NCBI RefSeq assembly: GCF_003573695.1 | Contig: NC_039358.1 | Coordinates: forward strand, 192,300,418-192,364,417 | DNA length: 64,000 bases | Direction of reading: 5' to 3' | From: Papaver somniferum | Lineage: Eukaryota > Streptophyta > Magnoliopsida > Ranunculales > Papaveraceae | Shown: positions 11,670 to 23,016 of the stretch, piece by piece | Layout: the number at the start of each line of letters is the position of its first letter | Numbering within the stretch: the stretch's first letter is position 1 | Notes under the pieces: generated by a model | What the model was told of the DNA's origin: nothing | Database searches by the model: none | The model's input: the letters and a program-made list of their open reading frames with translations, nothing else | Program-made: the position numbers and the translations under genes

Positions 11670-14457
11670 TCAGTTGCTGAAAAAGTATGAAGGTATTGAA
11701 GGGGGACAGTACTTCTTCGCTACGAACTTGTACTGATGAAAAAAATATTTCTGTTTAAATTGTATTTCTACCTAGCACTAATTAATCACCATTAGCTACA
11801 GGATACACTAGAGGCTCAAAGGCTTGTAATCATACCTTATGCTGACTGTACTTCTCGCGGATAGCAGGCAAACTGCTGCTATTGCTGTTGCATAGAAGAC
11901 CATGTAGTGTCTTAACGCACTCACACAACTCCGAAGGCTGATAAAGTGTATAATGACCTAAAGTAGAATTCTGTACCCACAACACATATTTAAACATAGT
12001 ATAGCATCGGAGGCCAAGAGAAAAGATGCCATCGGAGGCCACAACACATATTTAAACATAGTATAACATACCCAAGGTCTTTTGGCTGGTGCCAGTATAA
12101 ATCTTGCCAAGAAAACAGCCGAAGCAGCTATTAAGGATGGTGTGTAACCTAGCATTCCATACTCAAGTAGTGATAGCTCAGCAGCATAGTTGGCGAGGCA
12201 CTCCAGCAACAATGACGGAACCTGTATAAACCATCAGTCAGAAAACACAATTAGTTAAGGAAAGCCAGAAATAAGAAAATCATAACTGGCAGCGGTCAAG
12301 GCAAGATAAAATACCTCATTGCCTCCTTGAGCAACCTGGATGAATCGCCTATCCAGTATACCAAAAGTAAAAAGTCAGCACCACTAAAAACATATAACTA
12401 CACAGAGCTCATGTAGCACAAAGGCTTCTTGTTCTTACCTAAGAAAACATTTAGGCGTTGGAGCTGTCATTTCAAACTTCAAGTAATTCAGAACATTAGA
12501 TTCCATTTGCAGCACCTAAATCCAAAGATTTATCTATGAGAATTTTTTGTACATATTTGTACAGCAAAAGGTAGGAAAGAAAATAAGCAAGAGAACAAGG
12601 CATGCGGATGGGAATTTTAAAGCAGACAAGATTGCATACCTCCTCCTTGATATATGTATTATCTGTTATGTAGCAAAACTCTTCCACCTGAGGCGCACAA
12701 ATTTCTTCGTACTTGCTAAAAATTGCCAATAAAATTAGTACTATTATTTTGTGAGTTTAAGAAACAAAATGATGACTGCACGAATGGAGACTATACGATG
12801 AAAAAAGATTAAAGGGATCAGGTATAAGTCTTACGAAGCTATCATCATGCTAGCAACACCAAGCAACTGCAACTGCTGCCTGTTCATCGCATTTCCAGAA
12901 AGATACCTATCTATGTAATTGATAGTCAAATACAGTGTATCAGGTATAAGTCTGTATTCTTCAGCAACCTACAGGAGAGCGTTATATATAAGTTACATTA
13001 CAACAAAAGAAAAGTTGAAGGAAAGGCGATGTTCTAAAGATTCCTGTGGTTTACCTCCACAAGCCAATCAACTAGTATAGCACGCATGCTGGCATTGATG
13101 TCCTTTTGCACTCGTTCCATGAAATCTATCGAGGGCCTTTTCTTGTTCTGGAACAGATAATCAATGTCAAAAGAAGTTCAACTGAGAAATGATCAAGCAT
13201 AAATGTATAGTTTGAATCTCATACACAGAGAAAAATTGTAACTAGAGATAAAGAAGCTCAGTAGTTTTGGCTTTTTGGTCTAGTTTTCGAATACAATTAT
13301 TTCTGACACTGTAGAGTGTATATTATTAAATACATTAGGAACTTGGCCAACATTATTACCAGTCCAATCACTACAAAATCCACCAGTTCTGTAGTTACCT
13401 GATTACTTCTTAATGAGGTTTGAGCAACTTCCAAACTAAAGCTATATAAAAAGCGCAGCAGATGGTCAAATATTTAAATTCCACGGAATGACTAGTAATA
13501 AAGTCCTAACTCCTAAGACACGCCTCGGATATGTGGCATTTACCAAGGATAACAAAACACAAGCACAGAGTAGAAATTAAGTAAATAATATAAGCTGCGA
13601 GGAATTTGACCTCATAAATCATGGAAGTAGCAATTAACAGAAGTTTACCAATATGAACAATGTGAAAAGTAGAAATCATTACCTCAGACGCACGCAAATT
13701 TTCGTATATATCACAGGCAATAGTTGTACAAAATTGGGGATCTTCATGATTGCCATCAATATCAACAATTTTATCATCTGGTCCCAGCTTTACAAATATA
13801 TCAGGCTTGCAGAGATTTTCTGCCTCTATGTGCTTCGAGATGTGGAAATTGTTACCTGCTTTTCTTTCAATAGAGTCAACCACTAAAGGATCGATATTGT
13901 CTACATATTCAATGTCAGAACTCTTTAAGGAATCACAAGTCGACATAGACTCATCCATAGAAACTGAACCTCCATCTGATCGGCTAGGAGAATTATCCTT
14001 TCTACATGGTACAAGAGGGGGGATAATAGTCTCTATTGGTCTATCTTTAGTTGCAATAGAAGCACCCCTATTATGGCTGACCACATTTGTTTTTACAGAT
14101 GTTGATGAAGAAACAGAACTCCGAGGCAAACTCGTGCTGCGAACAAAAGTAGAAGGTTCCTTCTTTATCTTTGGAATCGGGACTGCAGAGGGTACCACCT
14201 TCATGCATAAAAGAAGTGTCAGTTTCTTTTTTCATGTACAAATCATGAAATCAGTAGAGATGGCCTTGCAATTTAAGCATAAACGTAAGAGCAAATATGC
14301 TAATTTCGTAATGCTCCAAACTATATCTCACTCCTAATTCGATCAGAGTTTCGAAGATCCCAGATTCCCAGTCGACCTAGATGAAGAAAGGCCAATATCA
14401 TCAAATTCACATAGGGAAAGCATCTTTCTTGACCGGAAATGTGGCTTCCAATTTAGG

Positions 14458-14515
<58 letters not shown>

Positions 14516-14912
14516 AACTCTAGTTCAAGTTCTATCAAATATCAATAAGATTTTATCTTCTCCTAACAATCTGACATCCAACACTCACCAAAATAAGAAA
14601 AAAAAAGAGAGAAAAATCAAACAACAGAAACCCATTTCTGTAAGAAGGTAAAGAACTCATAAACAAAGAAATTATCATCAGGGAAAAAATGAAATTCATG
14701 ATAATGAAATAAACACGGACCTTATTATTCCGTGTAGGAACATTAGGCTTTCGAGATACAACAAGATTGTTACTCTGGTTCGTCAAGTTCCCAAGAGGAA
14801 CTCTTTTCTTGATCTGCTGTGATACAACCTTACTCGGATTTTCTGCCATTGTTGTGTTAGTAAACCTTTTGGTCGAAGAAGAAACTGATAAACGCCGATT
14901 CTGTGTCCACAT
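11670..14912 (-). CDS. CYCA1: A1-type mitotic cyclin (CYCA1-like)
   Basis: Ten coding exons on the minus strand: 14721-14912, 13683-14198, 13055-13147, 12835-12968, 12640-12715, 12439-12515, 12315-12348, 12072-12221, 11836-11970 and 11670-11732. All introns are GT-AG and the total is 490 codons including TGA. The protein starts MWTQNRR and carries a canonical destruction box, RVPLGNLTN at residues 37-45 (RxxLxxxxN), which in this family directs APC/C-dependent ubiquitination in mitosis. The cyclin signature [12 protein letters not shown] lies at residues 257-268 within the Cyclin_N fold (about 218-345), followed by [11 protein letters not shown] and a Cyclin_C fold ending near [10 protein letters not shown]-type cyclins bind and activate cyclin-dependent kinases in S phase to mitosis; acting in the nucleus is established for the family. 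The length matches plant A1 cyclins. All key blocks are intact, so I regard it as functional. The exact member (A1;1 or another) cannot be decided here. Confidence 0.93.
11979..12065. repeat. partial duplication inside cyclin intron 8
   Basis: The segment ACAACACATATTTAAACATA with the following GTATA occurs at 11979 and again at 12041, a 62-bp period; ATCGGAGGCC also occurs twice between them. The right-hand copy abuts the donor of exon 8, so the duplication seems to have copied part of the intron. Confidence 0.85.
14463..14513. repeat. 51-nt poly-A run in cyclin intron 1
   Basis: An uninterrupted run of 51 A on the plus strand, i.e. 51 U in the cyclin pre-mRNA, inside intron 1 (14199-14720). 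No SINE or LINE body was recognised next to it, and run length may be affected by sequencing or assembly. Confidence 0.9.
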
Positions 14913-16228
14913 TGATGTTTCTTGGATTCAAGAAAATCAAACCCTAGTTTCACAAATTAGAAAAAACCTTGCACTGAATCCTCCATTCCAAACCTTTTTC
15001 TTGCTTGCTTATACAGGCCAAACAACAAGAATCACGGAGTAGAGGGATAGATCATTAAAATCAAACACAAACCCTAGAAATCTTTCAGGCAAATAATAGG
15101 GTTTTACAGATGTTCTTGGTAAAACTATGAAATCTTTCTATCTTCGGACAACAATGGAAAGAGAAAGAGGAAGAGAGAGAGAGAGAATAGGAACGTTAAT
15201 TTCGTGAGTGAAATACAAAAGGAAATATTTTTAGTTTATTTATGATAACATTTTTCTTCTTTAGACGGGGGGAAATGTGAGAATTTGAATTCAAGATTGA
15301 AGATAGAATTATTAGAACCGTACGATGGATTTTTGTGATCGTTACAAAGAGGAGCGTTATTTTGTACTATTTTAATACATTTGAAATTTGAATTCAAACT
15401 AAAACTTTATAGAGACAGGCTCCTTAACAGTGAATAAAACCCAACCAAAAGACAAATGTTTTATGTGCAGAGTATATAGTGTATACATTGTCTATTACAA
15501 AGCTACTAGTATTATTCAAATGAATTGACCCTCCATTTATGTGCAGAAGTACAACCACAAAGAACTGTGTAATTGTGTAGTGTGGCTTTATATGGAGGAG
15601 GACCTTGGTTTAATTTAGTCAGCATTATCCCGGTGACTCTGCTCGTGATTTCTTAGGCCAAGCATTATGGTGTACCATTTGTCTTTCCTATCCCTTATTT
15701 GTAGGGATAAATCTCAAAATGCAAACAGAAAGCTGAGGTCTCTATTTTTTTCTCTATGTATCTCAAAATCTAGATCTGGTCTTCAAATTCCTCGCTATCC
15801 AAACTCATTCTAGTCAAATAGTCTCTATAATGATTCTACAAATTTGGGTTCGGAATAAAATCTTGGTTTTATGGCGAACTCTCAGGTACTCCACAAATCA
15901 TCCATCCTCGTTGACAAACATAATGACTTCTCTTCTCAAATGAAAATTCTCTTGATAACAACACAACAAATATATTGTGATTGATTTTGTGTTAGATGGA
16001 GCCGAAGAATAGTGCTCAAGATGAATCTTCTAATTTAGATTCAAATATACTACACTGCAAGTCTTTGTTCACAAGGTTTTCCTCTTCATTTAAGAAATAA
16101 TAACGTGTGATTTATCACCAGAGATCCTTATATATATGTTTGAGATCTACATTACTGTTGAATAAATGTTTATTTTTTTATGCCTTTAAAATTCTCAGGT
16201 TTTGCAATCCTTTTGTCTCTTTATGTTA
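14913..16228. other. cyclin upstream region and intergenic sequence
   Basis: Holds the 5' UTR and promoter of the minus-strand cyclin gene (adjacent to 14912) and otherwise no coding region. A short segment at about 15685-15715 (CCCTTATTTGTAGGGAT) resembles the terminal sequence of the Harbinger element at 16.2-25.1 kb and may be a remnant of a relative. Confidence 0.45.
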
Positions 16229-16648
16229 CTGTTGTGGTCTCTCATATCCCTACAAACCAAGGGATATCCCTTCCCTTGTGATACACTTTGTAGGGAAGGG
16301 AAATGTGACGGAAACCGAGTTTCCATCAAAAAACCTGCTTTACGGAACCTGAGTTTCCGTATCCGAAAATATATTTGTTTGACCTTTTTTTACACCTCTC
16401 TTACACCCCATCCTAACCATCCATCACTAATAACGGTTCTATCCTCTCCCCCGTCGGATCGCAACGATCATATTTTCAAAAATCCTCTATAAATACAACT
16501 CTTACTCTCTATTCAAATCACTCCAAATCAATTAATTTCTTATCTCTCTTGCAATTGATTTCTTAATTCTCTCCTTGTACCATAGTTGTTTGATTTCCAT
16601 CTTTATGTTCTGCTACTCAAGTTCTTATATTTTTTGGTTAGATTCGAA

Positions 16649-17637
16649 ATGGTTAATAATTTTACACATCAGGAAGAGGTTGATCTTACTACTGCCTATA
16701 TTTATGTGAGTTGTGATGAAATTGTGGGTGCGCAACAAAAAACCTCGTTATTTTGGATACGTATTCATCAAGTATTTGTCCAACGCAACGACAATCCTAA
16801 TAGAAGAGATTGGAGTGCCTTGAAATCAAAGATGAAAGCAATAAAAAAAGATGTCAGAGAATTCGTCGGCATTCTTAAATATATCAACAACCCAAAAGCG
16901 GTGTGTCACATGAAGATTTGGTAAGTTTTTTTACATTTACTAGATATCTTTTTGTTTGTTGCATTTAACTAAAATTTTGTTACACAATATTTCAGACAAA
17001 AGAAGGTAGGGAGAAATTTCAGGTACAAACTGGCTTACCTTTCAAGTTTGATGCCTGTCATGAATTGTTTCGCGAAAAGGTCCAAGAATTTAATTATGAA
17101 CTCATTGTATCCCAAAATAGTTAGTTGTTTGAAAATCATTCTAACTTTGTACCCATCGAAGACGGTATAGAAGTTTTGCCTAACAGATAGACTCGTTGGA
17201 ATTACAAGTATAATGCTTGTCCTATAGGAATAAAAAAAGCCAAATTACGAGCAAGACAGAAGAAGGATCGGGAGCACGATATATTCAGAGAAGGTGATGA
17301 TGGGAGTTCTTCGGCTAAGATGGAACAAGATAAGATCTATCAACAGAGTGCAAATATTTTGGATTATCTTAAGGAAACACGATCAAGGAATGAACTAATG
17401 AAAGCGGAACAAGAATCCCAATACCAAACAGTGTGGGCGTCTACTCAACAACCGAGTTATCAAATGGAAGAACAACTCAATTTGCAGAACCTCCACCACC
17501 AAGCTTATCAAATGCATTACGACGAAGATGATGTAATAATGAGTATGGATATTAGTAAGTTAGGTCGAAACGAAAAAAAAATATTATCGACGCAAGCAAA
17601 AAGATATCTTAAAGAGGTTGAATATAATCAGCGTTGA
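16649..17637 (+). pseudogene. Harbinger ORF1, SANT/Myb-like DNA-binding protein (broken)
   Basis: The first exon (ATG at 16649, NFTHQEE...) has the tryptophan-spaced SANT-like pattern of plant PIF/Harbinger ORF1 proteins (FTHQEEVDL, SLFWIRIHQVF, RRDWSALKSKM). A likely intron (GTAAGT after 16920 to TTTCAG at about 16995) leads into a second block, QVQTGLPFKFDACHELF, the usual FxFxxCWxxL-like segment, then GIKKAKLRARQKK and a Gln/Glu-rich C-terminal coil that stays open to 17637. In-frame stops occur across the splice junction, near 17120 and near 17190, so the gene cannot be translated whole. In the family this protein acts with the transposase by binding element ends in the nucleus. Alternative splicing could avoid the first stop but not the other two. 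Confidence 0.7.
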
Positions 17638-17829
17638 AGATTCAGAAGATGAAGATATCCATCTCTAAATTGTTTTCTCCTTTGATTGAGTTTAGTTTTA
17701 ATTTTCAGTCTAGTTTCAAATTAAAAGTGTTGTCTTTATTTGTTGTTTGAATTAATGAAAGGTCTGAATTTCGAGTAATCATTGTTCATTAATAACTAAG
17801 AATAGAAATTACACGCCCTACCCAGACAT

Positions 17830-18377
17830 TTAACTAAGAATAGAAATTACACGCCTTACCCAGACATTTAATCTTAGTGGAATGTTAAGATGAACATATT
17901 GCATGTTATTATTTTTCCTGGTACGAGATTCAACTATCAATGCCGCTTGGAAATTATAAAATGGTTTCTTTCTCCATTTGGTATATGTATATTGTTTCGC
18001 AAACCTCTCCCTTCTATGTCTAGCGAGAAACTCATTATACTTGACGCACAAATTCTTAACATGAATTGTCCTTCTGCAAACGTAGTCTGTTGTATATTGA
18101 TGGTGTGGTTCCTTGTAATCGCTCATCTTTTTAACAAAAGGACCCCCAGAAACTTCTGACCAAAATATACTATCATGTTCTTTTTATTTATAAAGATCCT
18201 TAACAATGTAATAATTTTAATCCATTGGGTCTCTTTTTCAACATCCTTTAATCTTTCCCTTAATTGGAACTGTTCTTCACCACGTTTTTTTGCCTTGAGT
18301 TTCTCTTCATATTCTGATGCAGCCGATGACGAAGATATGGTTTCTCTTTGCCTTGAGTTTCTCTTTATAAAAATCAC
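17830..18377 (-). other. unassigned small minus-strand open frames in the Harbinger element
   Basis: Two minus-strand open stretches, 18123-18377 (Ser-rich, then a charged EEKLKAKKRGEEQFQLRERL helix) and 17830-18126 (basic, with ARHRRERFAKQ). They lie between ORF1 and the nested LTR and might be exons of one small gene read toward ORF1. I recognise no family and cannot exclude chance frames. Confidence 0.2.
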
Positions 18378-18432
18378 TTCGTCTTACCAACAAAAAACTC
18401 AAATCATTCTCAAATATAAACCTCAATCATGT

Positions 18433-21263
18433 TGAAAAGACGACGGTACCCAAATATACCTCAATCTAAAACTTTTCCACCTATAAGTCCTTTCTCCGAA
18501 AATGATTGTCTATGGAATGAGTCGAGACAATACAACTAATCGGTTCACACTTCGTGTGATCGTCTATGGATACGAGATCGAGACAATACAACAACGAAGT
18601 ATGTTTACTTGATAAATGGTTCGGCTTTAACCAAACACAATAGGATTACTATCAAGTAAATATGAATTAATGTTTGTGTATTTCACTTCTAATTATAATA
18701 AAAACAATTATAATTGCAGAAATAGAAAAGTAAAAGACACAACAAGATTTTGTTAACGAGGAAACCGCAAATGCAGAAAAACCTCGGGACCCTATCCAGA
18801 ATTGAATACTCTTAGGATTAATCCGCTATACAAAATCAAACCAACTTCGTATAGTTGAGACCAAGCAACTAAACCTATAGTTCACCTAGTTCTGTATGTA
18901 TTCCCACGCGTCCAACTTGTAATAAGTCACGTACTTGGAACAATTTCTTTGGTTTGTATCCAAACAGTAAAGGAACAAATTTGTTTGGTAACAACTCTTT
19001 TCAACCAAGTGATGTGAGTTCGACAAACGGCTCTTCTGTTTATCCCAATAAACTCATTTGTCAGGTCCTTAGATCTATCTAATAACAACTACCAAAGTAA
19101 TTGTCAAGATTTTGCAATCAATACTTTGAATCACAAAGAATTGTATTGATGCCGATCTACTCAACTAATCAATCCAATCTACCACAAGGATAAACCGATT
19201 ACAGTTGGATCCTCTTTCACCGAAACAAGTATTGTGCACACTAAAGATTATGAACCCAAATCAGAAATCTTCTTCGTCTTCAAATCTTCTTAGATCTTCA
19301 ATAAACACATGCACACAATAAACTTGGAACTCTTGTGATCAATCACGCACAGAAACAGAGTCTGTTAACAATGGATTATCACAAGACGTCTTTAGATCTA
19401 CAAACAGTCTAAAGATCCCCGTCGAAAATTTGATCTAATTTGAGTGAATCTTATATCAGAAGAGAAGATTCTCAAGCATAAACAAACTAGGTGCAATCAA
19501 AGTTCAACAACCGTTAGTCAATCAAATCAATCGAAAACTAATAATAAACCTCAATTATCTAGTTTCCCACCAGCGGTACTAATAGAGCTTCTCAATCCCA
19601 AAGAAGTCTTTAAACCGAACGGTCGTAAGAGATTTCGCCTAATTAGGTTACTTTCCTCTCCGAATAGGCGGATCCACCAGTAACTACACAACTAGGTAGT
19701 TTTGCTGGCTCTGGGGATTCGTTTGCTAGAAATGCAAACTTCAATATTTATAGACAAGGAAGTTTGGACACCAAGGAATTTCCAAAACCGAATATTCTCA
19801 AAGATATATGCAATAAACACAAAATCGGTTTTCATAACTCCTGGAAATGCACTGTCCAAATATTGACCGAAATCCCAAAAGAAAAATCTATAATCATTAA
19901 ATGCAAATTACTAATTATTATTTTCTAAAGATATGCATTTAATTGTTGGAAATTAAATAGCATATAAAAACTACGAAACCTTAATTAAAAGATTCTAAAT
20001 TTATCTCGATCCTGGGATTTTCCTTTAGCTATTAAGGAATATCTTTGAACAATTAATGATAAGAGTTATTGCACATGTTCAAAGTATGTCGACATCTTTA
20101 CTTTGCAAGTCCTTTTTCATAATTACAATCTTGGAAACGATTTTCCACACTTCCAAACAAGTTTAGAATTGGTTCGTCTGATTTCCAAGAACTATGTGAT
20201 TAATTATCCTATCAAATCACAAATTATAGGTTTCACGGTTCTACCAAAACAAGTTCAGTTCTACCTCCATGTGAGTACTGTGCATAGTCACGCTAGTTAC
20301 CAAAATTCGGTTGACTAGGTACTAGGATTGGTTTCCCACAACTTATGGTAACTACCTATATTCGGTTGCACATGTTCATAGGATCGGTTCCCCCAAAGCT
20401 AAAAACTTGTTGCACATGTTCATAGGATCGGTTCCCCCATCTACTAAAAACGTGTTGTACCTCTTACAAGGATCGATTCCCTCTTGTTGTACCTGTTACT
20501 AGGATCGGTTCCCCAATGACTAGATAAAAGTTGTTATTTACAAGGAATCGATCATACCATCTTGAATGATTACTTAAGATCGGTTTCACTAATAAAATTC
20601 ATACCAATACATAAGTCAGGCTTTCTGAATAGTTTTACCAATATACATAAACAAGTTTATGAGCGGTTATACTAAACACACATATTGGTAATTCAAAATA
20701 GATTTGCAATGAATAACAATACCAATAAGCCTAGTGATTTCCCTTTCGATTCACAAAACGAGTTTATGAACTTACTTCCTTTAAACGAATGTAAAACATT
20801 GTTTCATATGATGAAATCTTCACTCATACCCATACATAATCACAATAGCATTCATATGATCATGTCGATGTCTTATATACAAAGTTTAATGGTTAAGTAA
20901 TAAACCTCGTATTGTATTCCTTAATAATGTGTCTAACTAAAGTATCATACACAGCTTCGCAGTTATGTTTTCAATATGCACGACTTGAAAGATACGTTAG
21001 GGAATGAAACAGTTCAAGTCAAATATTACTAACCTCAAGAGGAAGGATGATGTTGTCGTTGTAGCTCCATACTTCTTCACATTCTTCAAGTCTTCATGTA
21101 ATACTTGTAAGTCTCATATCCTAACACTTTCAATCTAACCTATATGAAGTTGACTCTAGTATATAATCAAGCGACTCTTTAAATGAGCTTTGATTCACTT
21201 AAATATGACAACCAAACTTGACATACCAACGCTTGGTGGGTTCAACCGAGCTATGCTCTAACA
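18433..21263 (-). mobile_element. solo LTR of a Copia-type retrotransposon, 2831 bp
   Basis: Read on the minus strand the sequence begins TGTTAGAGCATAGCTCGGTT and ends GTCGTCTTTTCA, the TG...CA form of an LTR, and is flanked by a perfect 5-bp target-site duplication CATGT (18428-18432 and 21264-21268). It contains the block GAGGAAACCGCAAATGCAGA (about 18758), which recurs in diverged form at about 47090, and a minus-strand TATA-like CTATAAATATTG near 19750. No gag or pol is present, so this is what remains after recombination between two LTRs. It sits inside the Harbinger element and is therefore younger than it. Copia assignment rests on my recognition of this LTR type. Confidence 0.8.
20330..20600. 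repeat. imperfect tandem repeats inside the solo LTR
   Basis: Units of about 45-60 bp sharing TTGCACATGTTCATAGGATC / GGTTCCCC, repeated five or more times with drift (for example at about 20366, 20410, 20455 and 20490). Subrepeats of this kind are common in the U3 part of long plant LTRs and may hold enhancer-like sites. Confidence 0.75.
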
Positions 21264-21342
21264 CATGTATTCAAACATTGCGAATAGAAAAGGAAAACAG
21301 ATAGTATGTGTGGAAACAACATAGGTTTGTCCATGTTGTTTC

Positions 21343-21720
21343 ATGGATAGCCATAGTTTGCTTCAATGCCCATGGCTATATACAAAATGTCCACAAAGAG
21401 ATTGTACCGGCACTAGGAAGGTAAAGGATACCATACCGGAGAAGATAAGGTATTTGGAATGTGAATATGCTAACTGTCCTGCAGAAGCACAATGTTTGGA
21501 GGATGTAATGAAAGATGCAATCAAACAAGAAAAGGTTGACGAACTCTGCAAGAATTTGAAACTTAAAGGGAAGGCGGAGTTTGAATGTATCAAGGGGATT
21601 CCATGTGAAAGTCAGGGTTGTATTTTCTTTATGGAAATGCACCGGTCCAGTACAAAGAAAACATATGGAAAACGTTACTGGAAATGTCCTGAATGTGAAA
21701 CGGTGGAATGGACTGAATAA
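21343..21720 (+). CDS. small tandem zinc-finger protein (GRF-like), candidate third Harbinger gene
   Basis: An open frame of 125 codons with eleven cysteines arranged as two similar modules. Module one is C9..C16..C21-TGTRKV-(n)-YLEC40-x4-C45; module two is C82..C88..C93-IFF-(n)-GKRYWKC115-x2-C118-ETVEW. The second module resembles a GRF-type zinc finger, in which CxC...GRRYWxC...C...W binds zinc and often single-stranded nucleic acid; the first looks like a diverged copy. It starts 75 bp from the edge of the nested LTR, so before that insertion it lay in the middle of the Harbinger element. There is no frameshift, unlike both neighbouring transposon genes. Whether it is an element gene, a captured host exon or a chance frame is open. 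An intron-spliced longer form cannot be excluded. Confidence 0.45.
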   Translation: MDSHSLLQCPWLYTKCPQRDCTGTRKVKDTIPEKIRYLECEYANCPAEAQCLEDVMKDAIKQEKVDELCKNLKLKGKAEFECIKGIPCESQGCIFFMEMHRSSTKKTYGKRYWKCPECETVEWTE

Positions 21721-22603
21721 GTCTTGTTATTTTTTAGTTTAATCAGGAGTTTGAATATGAACTGATGTAATGTGCTTTATAATTAGTAAAATCGTTGTTG
21801 TTATAATTTTAACGAGTTTAAATTTGATGAACATGATGTAATGTGCTTTTACAATAATTAAATACATGCAACAAGCATTTAAACCAATAGGCGACCCTAT
21901 TGGACGAGTTATGTCTCGTGAGGGTTTACATAGAGATATACCCACAAAACCTTTCATCATTTAAGTTGTTTACTCTTCATCTCAATCTTCCGAGGATGTA
22001 TCTTCTGTACCTTGTGGGTCATACTCATCAGGGATGTTGTTTTTCAACATCAAGTAGCAGCTATAAAAGATGAAATTCGAGTGGTGTTTTTTTGAATAAC
22101 TAGTCAAAGACTCCGCCTCCTACAAGCAAATAAAACAATATCAATTAAAATTTAATTATTCAACATTAATAACTACACATACTTAGGTACAAATAGGTTA
22201 ATTTCTTACGATCTCGGATTCCACTGTAACCCTAAATAGGCATGAAGTTTTTTTGAATCGTTACATATTTTGTCACTTAAGTAGTTATAACATTTAATAT
22301 TGTTCTTAGGTAACCACTATTTCTCTCATTTGGATTGCCGGTATTGATAGTAAAACCTTTGGAACAATTGTTCCCACATGTATGTGTTAACTTCTTCTTC
22401 ATTCTGTTGATAAAATTCGATCCATGAACTAACAATCATTTCGTCTTCTGTCGGATTATAACCCACCATAATTAAGAAAGAAATGTGTTGCTTTGTAAAT
22501 AATAATTTGGAAACAGAAGTGTTTTTTTTTTTTGAGATGCAGATGAAACTAGGTCGAATTAATGTGTTCATTGGTAAACCATATGTGATCTATTGATACA
22601 TGG

Positions 22604-22773
22604 TAAGTATACATATCCATATACTGTACAAAGAGATTTCGCTAGTAAGTATATATATCCATATACTATACAAAGAGATTACACGAATAAGTATACATAT
22701 CCAAATACTGTACAAATGAGATTTCACAGATAAGTATATACATATTCAAATACTGTAAAAAGAGATTTCATGG
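22604..22773. repeat. four imperfect 41-43 bp tandem repeats
   Basis: Copies begin TAAGTATACATATCCA-like at about 22604, 22645, 22688 and 22731 and each ends GTACAAAGAGATTTC-like. They lie within the Harbinger element, past the 3' end of the transposase gene. Confidence 0.85.
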
Positions 22774-23016
22774 AGTAATCTACTATCAGGCTTAAATAAC
22801 CAACTCATAATCGTAAACCACATGGCCATAAGATAAAAACGTAATTATTCTGATACATAATTCAAGCCTAAAAATATTTTAAAGTCCATCTTACATATGT
22901 CTTTAGCATTAAGACTTTTAAAAAAACACAAAAGTTAAATGGTTATCATTCATCCTCTTCCTCCTCATCGTCATCATCATCGCCACCATCATCATCTCCA
23001 TCATCTTCATATTCGT

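Noticed and set aside
13750..14337. Plus-strand open frame of 195 codons
   Set aside because: Antisense shadow of cyclin exon 2; composition explained by the real gene.
20330..20600. Regularly spaced repeats considered as a CRISPR-like array
   Set aside because: Units are imperfect and lie in a plant LTR; there are no true unique spacers and this is eukaryotic DNA.
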